From: an uncultured Eubacteriales bacterium
Lineage (GTDB): Bacteria > Bacillota > Clostridia > Lachnospirales > Lachnospiraceae
Direction: 5' to 3'
Length of the DNA: 64,000 bases
Assembly: GCA_949284175.1 (NCBI GenBank)
Contig: CASDVE010000005.1
Coordinates: forward strand, 1-64,000
The position numbers and the translations under genes are program-made. How positions within the stretch are numbered: position 1 is the stretch's first letter; every line of letters begins with the position of its first letter. This document shows, in pieces, positions 57,141-64,000 of this stretch. The notes below the pieces were generated by a model. It was not told the origin of the DNA, searched no databases, and saw nothing but the letters and a program-made list of their open reading frames with translations.

Positions 57141-58646
57141 TTATTTCGTGATCAATTGTTTCATAAGTTCATAACAGCCTTTTTCTTCAATTATTTTATA
57201 ATCGTCCAAGATGACTTCTTCGAGTTCAGGAATTGCAGAGAGGTCTTTACCCCAGAAAGAAGTTTGGTTTAGTACAGCATGAACATATGTCTTTGCATCG
57301 TCATTTTTATGAGCATCAAAGAACATAAGAACATCTTGATCATCAGAGATCTTATAGTTATTCTTTCCATTTCTATTTCCAAAAAAACCTTCGCTTGTAA
57401 AGCCTGTTCCTTTATAAAATGCCAAATAGAAGGCGAAAGATGCACTTAAACAAGCAGGAATTTTACCTGTCTTTTCAATATAACCTTCTAAAGAAGGCAT
57501 AACACGAGCTTTCCATTTCGCTGTGGAGTTGAGGGAAATAGAAAGTAGAGCGTGATCGATAAAAGGATTTTCAAAACGATCGGTAACAGAACTTGCAAAT
57601 TGTTCTAATTCTTCTTTTGGAAGCGTCAGGGTTGGAATGATTTCTTCATAAATGGTTTTGTTCATAAAGTTACGAATAACATCATCTTTCATACAATCAC
57701 GAACAATGTCCTGTCCTGCAAGGTAAGCACCAAGTACCATAGAAGTATGAGCACCATTTAAAATGCGAACTTTACGTTGTTTATAAGGTTTGTGATCGTC
57801 TGTAATTAAGATCGGGAGATTTGCTTTTTCACATGGAAATTCATCCTTGATGGACTGTGGACCTTCGATTACCCAAAATCCAAAGATTTCTCCCGTATCA
57901 ATGGCATTATCAATATAGCCGTTTTCTTTATTCAATGTATCCGCATCAGAGCGAGGATAACCAGTAACAATGCGATCCACTAAAGTAGAACAGAAAATAT
58001 TTTCTGTTTCAATCCAATGGATAAATTCTTCAGAAAGATTCCAGTCTTTTGCGTGATGCAATACGCATTTTTCCAGTTCTTTTCCATTATTATCAATTAA
58101 TTCACAGGAAAGAATGATAAATCCCTTTCCAGCTTCTTTTCCGAACTTTTCAAAACGTTTGTATAAGAATTGGGTTAATTTAGCAGGAAAGCTGGATGCT
58201 GGCTTGTCTGTAAAGTTACAAGATGGATCATAAATGATACCAGCTTCTGTTGTGTTACAAGTGATAAAACGAAGATCTGGATTATTTGCACATTCCATAA
58301 CTGCATCATAATCACTGTAAGCATTTAAGCAACGGCTTACACAAGAGATAATACGCTTTTTATTTACTTCTTTTCCGTTTTCAGAACCACGTAAATATAG
58401 GGTATACAGTCCTTCTTGTTCATTGATAAAATCACCAATATCTGGAGTAGAGAATTTAGGAATTGGTTGTACAAGGACAACTTTTGAGTTAAAATCTGCT
58501 AATTCATTCATAGTATCAATGAAGAAGTCTACAAAGGCACGCATAAAGTTCCCTTCTCCAAATTGGAGAACTCGTTCTGGTGCATTTTTTAAGACATAAC
58601 CATCATAGTTTAAATCTTCTAAAGTTTTGTAAGTCAGTTTATTCAT
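57141..58646 (-). CDS. uxaB: Tagaturonate reductase (altronate oxidoreductase)
   Basis: 501 residues, NAD-dependent mannitol dehydrogenase family. N-terminal VLQFGEGNFMRAFVDFFIDTMNE is the cofactor-binding start, and KVRILNGAHTSMVLGAYLAG carries the catalytic lysine region. Reduces tagaturonate to altronate in galacturonate breakdown. Downstream of uxaA on the same strand, 87 bases apart. Confidence 0.94.
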   Translation of the reverse strand: MNKLTYKTLEDLNYDGYVLKNAPERVLQFGEGNFMRAFVDFFIDTMNELADFNSKVVLVQPIPKFSTPDIGDFINEQEGLYTLYLRGSENGKEVNKKRIISCVSRCLNAYSDYDAVMECANNPDLRFITCNTTEAGIIYDPSCNFTDKPASSFPAKLTQFLYKRFEKFGKEAGKGFIILSCELIDNNGKELEKCVLHHAKDWNLSEEFIHWIETENIFCSTLVDRIVTGYPRSDADTLNKENGYIDNAIDTGEIFGFWVIEGPQSIKDEFPCEKANLPILITDDHKPYKQRKVRILNGAHTSMVLGAYLAGQDIVRDCMKDDVIRNFMNKTIYEEIIPTLTLPKEELEQFASSVTDRFENPFIDHALLSISLNSTAKWKARVMPSLEGYIEKTGKIPACLSASFAFYLAFYKGTGFTSEGFFGNRNGKNNYKISDDQDVLMFFDAHKNDDAKTYVHAVLNQTSFWGKDLSAIPELEEVILDDYKIIEEKGCYELMKQLITK

Positions 58647-58733
58647 GGTAATAAAACTCCTTTTCTGAAATAATCAAATAACAACATCTATCATAAAGTA
58701 ATGGGAGAATTGCATAACAAAGAAGAAAGAGGG

Positions 58734-60224
58734 TTATAGGGTAACACCTTGCTTAAAGATTGCCATATCGTGGAATCCTGCTTCTTCTGCTTTTACAAGG
58801 CGACCAGAAGCAACTTCTATTACATAGTCAAAGAGGGAAGAACCAAGTTCTAAAAGAGTACCACCTTCGATTAATGTTCCACAATTGAAGTCAATCCAAT
58901 TTTTCTTTGTTTCGTAAAGTCGATTGTTACTTGAAATTTTTACTGTTGGCACTGGGGAAGCAAATGGAGTGCCACGACCAGTTGTAAATAATACAATATG
59001 AGCTCCAGATGCGGCCAGAGCAGTAGAAGCTACAAGGTCATTTCCCGGTGCATTTAAGAGGTTAAGACCAGCTGTCTTTACTGGTTGTCCATAGGATAGA
59101 ACATCAACCACAGGAGCAGAGCCGGATTTTTGAGTACAACCAAGTGATTTATCCTCTAAAGTGGAGATACCTCCTTTTTTATTGCCAGGAGATGGATTCT
59201 CATAAATAGTCTGGTTATGACTTTTAAAATAATTTTTAAATGAGTTAATTAAATTCACTGTTTTTTGGAAGGTTTCTTCATCTTTACAACGATTCATAAG
59301 GAGTGTTTCAGCACCAAACATTTCTGGAACTTCCGTTAAAATTGTCGTACCACCTCGTGCGATTAAGAGATCGGAGAAAATTCCAACGGTTGGGTTCGCC
59401 GTAATACCAGATAATCCATCAGAACCGCCACATTTCATCCCAATGACCAATTCTTTACAAGAGATCGGTTCACGCTTAAAAGTACAAGCGTAGTCACAAA
59501 GTTCTTTGATGAGTGCTAAAGACTCTTCTATTTCATCTTCACATTCTTGAGCGACGAGGAATTTCACTCGTTTTTCATCATAGGTTCCAATATATTTCTT
59601 TAATTCTTCAATATTGCTATTTTCGCAGCCAAGACCAAGAACTAAAACACCGCCAGCATTTGGGTGATTTATAAGATCCGCAAGAATTTGACGGGTATGT
59701 TCTTGATCATCCCCCATCTGAGAACAGCCATATGGATGGGGAAAAGCCACAATTTCCTCAATGCCTTTTGGTTTGAATTGTTTCGCCTGTGATGCAATGG
59801 ACAGAGCAATGCTATTGACACAGCCAACCGTAGGAATGATCCAAATTTCATTGCGAACACCCGCTTTTCCATCCGTTCTTCGATACCCATCAAAGAAACG
59901 TTCTTTTAAAGGTTGTAATGGATGGATGGATTTCTCATAGGAATATTCTAATAAGTCGCCAAGTCCTGTTTTCATATTATGAGTGTGAACCCAAGAGCCA
60001 GCTAAAATATCTTTTGTAGCGATACCGATAGGAGCACCATATTTTATAATGGATTCTTTTTCTCTAATATTGAACAATGCAAATTTATGTCCTTGTGGAA
60101 TATCCTCTAATAATGTGCAGAGTTGTCCATCAACATTTAATGTAAGTCCTTTTTCTAAAGGGGAGAGGGCAACTGCCACTTTATCGTCGGAATGAATTTT
60201 TATAAAAAGTTGTTTGGAACTCAT
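58734..60224 (-). CDS. uxaA: Altronate dehydratase
   Basis: 497 residues from ATG 60224 (MSSKQLFIKIHSDD), GGAGG five bases upstream. N-terminal SAF domain and the iron-dependent UxaA C-terminal domain (GVRNEIWIIPTVGCVNSIA, GMKCGGSDGLSGITANP). Converts altronate to 2-keto-3-deoxygluconate. First gene of the uxaA-uxaB operon, divergent from uxaC. Confidence 0.95.
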   Translation of the reverse strand: MSSKQLFIKIHSDDKVAVALSPLEKGLTLNVDGQLCTLLEDIPQGHKFALFNIREKESIIKYGAPIGIATKDILAGSWVHTHNMKTGLGDLLEYSYEKSIHPLQPLKERFFDGYRRTDGKAGVRNEIWIIPTVGCVNSIALSIASQAKQFKPKGIEEIVAFPHPYGCSQMGDDQEHTRQILADLINHPNAGGVLVLGLGCENSNIEELKKYIGTYDEKRVKFLVAQECEDEIEESLALIKELCDYACTFKREPISCKELVIGMKCGGSDGLSGITANPTVGIFSDLLIARGGTTILTEVPEMFGAETLLMNRCKDEETFQKTVNLINSFKNYFKSHNQTIYENPSPGNKKGGISTLEDKSLGCTQKSGSAPVVDVLSYGQPVKTAGLNLLNAPGNDLVASTALAASGAHIVLFTTGRGTPFASPVPTVKISSNNRLYETKKNWIDFNCGTLIEGGTLLELGSSLFDYVIEVASGRLVKAEEAGFHDMAIFKQGVTL

Positions 60225-60269
60225 AAAATCCTCCATTTTCCTCATTAGTTTCTTATTAGGAAATTAATA

Positions 60270-60318
60270 AATTGTAAGTAGTTACAATTAAATTACAACG
60301 TTTAAAATGAGAAGTCAA
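60270..60318 (-). promoter_or_regulatory. uxaA promoter and operator
   Basis: Minus strand TTGACT (60318-60313), 17-base spacer, weak TAATTT (60295-60290), then palindrome AATTGTAA-GTAG-TTACAATT (60270-60289). Core TGTAA-N4-TTACA is the same as in the uxaC operator. Confidence 0.6.
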
Positions 60319-60387
60319 CTAGATTTTAATAAAAATATTACCAAAATTTCGATAAAAATATTGTGAAAAATAACATAAATGCAGTAA

Positions 60388-60440
60388 TTGACTTTTTATT
60401 AACAAATAATTATAATGATATATATGTAAGAGCTTACATA
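60388..60440 (+). promoter_or_regulatory. uxaC promoter and operator
   Basis: TTGACT (60388-60393), 17-base spacer, perfect TATAAT (60411-60416), then palindrome TATGTAAG-AG-CTTACATA (60423-60440) at the expected start of transcription. A repressor there would block uxaC and the transporter. Confidence 0.7.
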
Positions 60441-60502
60441 AAATGGCCGATGATTTAACAAATAGAAACTAAAAATTCAATTATAGGAGGAGATAAAGAG
60501 TT

Positions 60503-61918
60503 ATGAAACCATTTATGAATGAAGACTTTTTGCTTAGTTCCTCAGTGGCACAAGAGTTATATCATGAAATGGCAGAGAAAATGCCGGTCTTAGATTATCA
60601 TTGTCACATCAATCCAGAAGAGATCGCAAAGGATCGCAAGTTTGATAATATTACCCAAGTATGGCTTGGTGGTGATCATTATAAATGGAGACAGATGCGT
60701 TCCAATGGTGTCGATGAATACTACATTACAGGAGATGCACCGGATCGAGAGAAGTTTCAAAAATGGGCAGAAACCTTAGAAAAAGCCATTGGTAATCCAT
60801 TATTCCATTGGAGCCATTTAGAATTACAAAGATTCTTTGGGTATTATGGTATTTTAAATGGGGAAACAGCAGAAGAAGTATGGAATCTTTGCAATAAAAA
60901 ATTACAAGAAGATTCTATGAGTGTAAGAAATTTAATTCGTCAGTCAAATGTGACATTGATCTGTACAACGGATGATCCAGCAGATGATCTGGCTTGGCAT
61001 AAAGTGATTGCAGAGGATGAAACATTTGAGGTACAAGTGCTTCCAGCATGGCGTCCAGATAAAGCTATGAATATTGAAAAGCCAGATTATGCAGAGTATC
61101 TTGAAAAACTCGGAACATCTGCCAATATGGAAATTAAAAGTTTTGATGATTTAAAAGTGGCACTGAAAAAGAGAATGGAATTCTTTGATCAAATGGGTTG
61201 TCGGGCAAGCGATCATGCTCTTGAATATGTAATGTATGTTCCTGAAACAGAAGAAAATATTGAAAAGATCTTTGCATCTAAGCTAGCAGGAAACAGCATA
61301 ACAAGACAAGAGGAATTGAAATTTAAGACAGCTTTTATGGCATTTGTAGCAGGAGAATATACAAGACTTGGTTGGGCGATGCAACTTCATTATGGTTGTA
61401 AGAGAGATAATAACGAAGAAATGTATCAAAAACTAGGAGCAGATACGGGATATGATTGTATCAATAACTATGCTCCGTCTGCTCAGATGGCGGACTTCTT
61501 AAATGCGATTAAGAAGAAAGGAAGTTTACCAAAAACAATTATTTATAGCTTAAATCCAAATGATGATGAAGCCATTGGTACTATCCTTGGATGTTTTCAA
61601 GATTCTGAAGCGGTTGGTAAAATTCAGCAAGGTTCCGCTTGGTGGTTTAATGATCATAAAACAGGGATGACAAGACAGATGACATCTCTTGCCAACTTAG
61701 GATTATTAGGGAACTTTATTGGAATGTTAACCGATTCAAGAAGTTTCTTATCTTATCCAAGACATGAGTATTTCAGAAGAATTTTATGTGAGCTCATTGG
61801 TGGTTGGGTAGAAAATGGAGAATATCCATATGATAAAAAAATGCTTGAAAAAATTATCAAAGGTATTTCGTATAATAATGCGGTACGGTATTTTGGATTT
61901 CATTTAGAAGAAAAATAA
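60503..61918 (+). CDS. uxaC: Glucuronate/galacturonate isomerase
   Basis: 471 residues, full length. Metal-dependent hydrolase-fold start MPVLDYHCHINPEEIAKDRK, then TTDDPADDLAWHK and the C-terminal SFLSYPRHEYFRRILCELIG. Isomerises galacturonate to tagaturonate and glucuronate to fructuronate. AGGAGG upstream. The sugar-acid transporter follows after 26 bases. Confidence 0.96.
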   Translation: MKPFMNEDFLLSSSVAQELYHEMAEKMPVLDYHCHINPEEIAKDRKFDNITQVWLGGDHYKWRQMRSNGVDEYYITGDAPDREKFQKWAETLEKAIGNPLFHWSHLELQRFFGYYGILNGETAEEVWNLCNKKLQEDSMSVRNLIRQSNVTLICTTDDPADDLAWHKVIAEDETFEVQVLPAWRPDKAMNIEKPDYAEYLEKLGTSANMEIKSFDDLKVALKKRMEFFDQMGCRASDHALEYVMYVPETEENIEKIFASKLAGNSITRQEELKFKTAFMAFVAGEYTRLGWAMQLHYGCKRDNNEEMYQKLGADTGYDCINNYAPSAQMADFLNAIKKKGSLPKTIIYSLNPNDDEAIGTILGCFQDSEAVGKIQQGSAWWFNDHKTGMTRQMTSLANLGLLGNFIGMLTDSRSFLSYPRHEYFRRILCELIGGWVENGEYPYDKKMLEKIIKGISYNNAVRYFGFHLEEK

Positions 61919-61944
61919 TATATGATTTATGAGGAGCAAATATT

Positions 61945-63459
61945 ATGAAACAGAAACGGAAAATAACACCAATTACCCGTTTTGCATATGGAACAGGTAA
62001 TTTACTGGGGAGTGGAGCCTTAGCGATTAGTGGATCTTGGTTACTCTATTTTTATACTACATTTTGTCACCTTCCAATTGCACAAGCAACGTTAATTTTT
62101 TCTCTTGCAACGTATCTTGATGTTATTTTAAATCCACTTATGGGATTTATTTCAGATAGTTTTTATAAGACAAAATTAGGAAGAAAATTTGGTAGAAGAA
62201 GATTTTTTATTTTGACGGGAATTCCGCTCATGTGTTTATACCCTTTATTATGGGTGAAAAATATGAATTTCTTGTATTACTTAAGCACATATATTTTATT
62301 TGAGTTAGTTTATACAAGTGTTATGATTCCATATAATACATTACCAGTTGAAATGACAAGCGATTTTGATCAGCGTACTTACTTAGCTGGTTCAAAAGCG
62401 ATGTTTGGTAAAATTGCAAACTTCTTAGGAGCAGCACTTCCTGGATTCTTTATCAGTATCTATGGTCAAGATTCTCCAACACCTTTCTTTTATACAGGTC
62501 TTACATATGGAGCAATCTTAGTAATTTCCATGTTGCTTCTTTACTTTAATTCATGGGAACGTCCTTATGATCAGGTAGAGGATGAGAGTGTAGCAAACAT
62601 TTGGGAAGGTTTTAAAAAGTTATTTGTTGATATTCTTTCCACATTGAGAATTCGTACATTCCGCGATCATCTTGGAATGTATTTATTCGGATTTGGTGCA
62701 GAATGGCTTTTCACTGCGACATTCACTTACTTTGTGGTTTACAATCTTGGAAGACCGTCTACTTTTGTATCAGAAATGAATAGTTTAAGTAGTATTCTTC
62801 AGTTGATTTCAACAGCGATTTTCGTTGGAATTGTAGCAAAGAAAGGATTTAGAAAGCCATTTATCTGGGCACTGAGCATTGTTATTTGTGCAATTCTTGG
62901 ATATGTAGCAGTTGCTGTATTCAATTTACCTCATATGACAGGGGTTATCATTGCAATTGTAATCGTATTCGGACTTGGTACAGGAGGGGTTTACTATATT
63001 CCTTGGACATCCTATACTTTCATGGCAGATGTGGATGAAGTTGTAACAAACCGCCGTCGTGAAGGAATTTATGCAGGTGCTATGACTATGGCAGGAAAAT
63101 TAATTCGTGCGAGCATTGTTTCTATTCTTGGTTTTACACTTGCAGCTTTTGGATTTGAGTCCGGTGCTACTACCCAGCCACAATCCGCATGTAATGCAAT
63201 TATTGGTGTTATGTTAATTGGATGTTGTGGACTTGCTGTTCTTGGTATCATTTGTTCTATTAAAATGAAGTTGACACATGAAACACATAAAATTGTTATT
63301 GATGAATTAGAACGTATTCATAATGGTGGAAGAATGGCAGACGTTGATCCAGAAGTTAAGAAAGTATTGGAACAACTGACTGGTATTCCATATGAAAGAT
63401 GTTTTGGTAACAATAACATTGGATATAAAGATAAAAAACAAAAAGTAGTAACACAATAG
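61945..63459 (+). CDS. GPH-family sugar (probably hexuronide) transporter
   Basis: 504 residues, twelve-helix major facilitator of the glycoside-pentoside-hexuronide type: RFAYGTGNLLGSGALAISGS at the start, and LNPLMGFISDSFYKTKLGRKFGRRR as the GPH loop. Cation symport of a uronic acid or its oligomer is inferred from uxaC upstream. C-terminal soluble tail. Terminator follows. Confidence 0.92.
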   Translation: MKQKRKITPITRFAYGTGNLLGSGALAISGSWLLYFYTTFCHLPIAQATLIFSLATYLDVILNPLMGFISDSFYKTKLGRKFGRRRFFILTGIPLMCLYPLLWVKNMNFLYYLSTYILFELVYTSVMIPYNTLPVEMTSDFDQRTYLAGSKAMFGKIANFLGAALPGFFISIYGQDSPTPFFYTGLTYGAILVISMLLLYFNSWERPYDQVEDESVANIWEGFKKLFVDILSTLRIRTFRDHLGMYLFGFGAEWLFTATFTYFVVYNLGRPSTFVSEMNSLSSILQLISTAIFVGIVAKKGFRKPFIWALSIVICAILGYVAVAVFNLPHMTGVIIAIVIVFGLGTGGVYYIPWTSYTFMADVDEVVTNRRREGIYAGAMTMAGKLIRASIVSILGFTLAAFGFESGATTQPQSACNAIIGVMLIGCCGLAVLGIICSIKMKLTHETHKIVIDELERIHNGGRMADVDPEVKKVLEQLTGIPYERCFGNNNIGYKDKKQKVVTQ

Positions 63460-63470
63460 GAGTGGAAAAA

Positions 63471-63514
63471 TAAGGGCTATGATATAATCAAAAGTTATAT
63501 CATAGCCCTTATTT
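63471..63514 (+). terminator. Terminator of the uxaC-transporter operon
   Basis: TAAGGGCTATGATATAA pairs exactly with TTATATCATAGCCCTTA, 7-base loop, then TTT. Confidence 0.85.
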
Positions 63515-63564
63515 ATGCAAATACAATCAGTCAGAAACTATGTTTATGACAAATGCCCGAAAAT

Positions 63565-63593
63565 ATGAGAAGTTCGCAAAGCGTGTTCCTTAT
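63565..63593. repeat. Dispersed hairpin repeat, copy in reverse core orientation
   Basis: ATGAGAAGTTCGCAAAGCGT then GTTCCTTAT; the complement carries the ACGCTTTGCG core and GAACTTCTCAT, as at 10888. Overlaps the end of the LacI-family gene by about four bases. Confidence 0.6.
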
Positions 63594-64000
63594 CCTTTTC
63601 TTGTTGTATTATGTTCAATAATGCTTCCTGAAAACATATTTTTTGTTGGCAGATCTTGACCTTGGAACACTTGCATCATCAAGGATACAGAAGTTACGCA
63701 CATATATTCTACACGATTGTCGACTGTGGTTATTTCAGGAGTGCTACAAGTGGATAATACAGAATTATTATATCCAGCGATTTGGAAATCTTCTGGAATG
63801 GATAGATGATTATGAAGAGCATATTTGACAGCTCCAGTGGCAAGTTCATCATCAGCTGAAATGACAGAATCAAAGTACAATCCACTTTCCTTAATATTCT
63901 CTAATATGGTACAAGTTTTATCAAGTGGACCGGGACAAGAGAAAAGACGTTTTTCACTAGTTGTAATGCCATGATTTTCACATGATTTTAAAAATCCATG
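63590..64000 (-). CDS. LacI-family regulator, C-terminal part (cut by window edge)
   Basis: The open frame continues to the window end, so at least 136 residues are seen, all from the ligand-binding domain: VISADDELATGAVKYALHNH, IPEDFQIAGYNN and LSTCSTPEITTVDN, typical for LacI/GalR proteins. The DNA-binding N-terminus lies outside. The neighbouring uxa genes make it the obvious candidate regulator, but the TGTAA-N4-TTACA operators lack the central CG typical of LacI sites. Confidence 0.85.
   Translation of the reverse strand, partial: HGFLKSCENHGITTSEKRLFSCPGPLDKTCTILENIKESGLYFDSVISADDELATGAVKYALHNHLSIPEDFQIAGYNNSVLSTCSTPEITTVDNRVEYMCVTSVSLMMQVFQGQDLPTKNMFSGSIIEHNTTRKG

Overview
The window is about 64 kb of AT-rich DNA around a chromosomal replication origin. 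The gene set (dnaA, dnaN, recF, gyrB, gyrA on one side; rpmH, rnpA, yidD, yidC, jag, mnmE, mnmG, rsmG, parA, parB on the other) together with DUF3842, DUF3881, DUF4446 and YjfB family proteins points to a low-GC anaerobic Firmicute, most likely a Lachnospiraceae gut or anaerobic clostridial species. The genus cannot be fixed from this sequence.

Layout. 0.2-9 kb, minus strand: tRNA-Ser, then a nickel ABC importer (five genes) followed by larE, larB and larC, which build the nickel-pincer cofactor of lactate racemase-type enzymes; larA itself is not here. 9-13 kb: accessory stretch with a duplicated four-helix membrane protein, a membrane-anchored extracytoplasmic protein, a divergent 43-residue secreted-peptide-like gene, and a large double-HTH/TPR regulator carrying a frameshift in an A7 run. 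A perfect 21-bp inverted repeat sits exactly between the two divergent promoters. I read this as a candidate peptide-pheromone (RRNPP-like) circuit. 13-25 kb: gyrA-gyrB-recF-S4-dnaN-dnaA and rpmH-rnpA-yidD-yidC-jag diverging from a bipartite oriC with DnaA boxes and a DnaA-trio element. 25-38 kb: mnmE-mnmG-rsmG, an alpha/beta hydrolase, argS, small genes, and parAB flanked by two perfect parS sites, then tRNA-Arg.

38-45 kb: a two-gene Septu-type defence system (PtuA ATPase, PtuB HNH), an orphan BlaI repressor with three phased operators, an exonuclease, a lipid kinase, and a 12-repeat CRISPR array without cas genes. 45-57 kb: D,D-carboxypeptidase, trmB, tRNA-Lys, a LysR-controlled MaoC/CoA-transferase/MFS module with a shared operator, metG under a Met T-box, a PadR/DUF2812 pair and mscL. 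57-64 kb: hexuronate catabolism (uxaB, uxaA divergent from uxaC and a GPH transporter) with a shared palindromic operator in both promoters, ending in a LacI-family gene cut by the window edge.

A dispersed hairpin repeat with an ACGCTTTGCG core occurs about six times between genes. Most housekeeping calls are secure from motifs and order; regulatory sites and the peptide circuit are inference from sequence pattern only.
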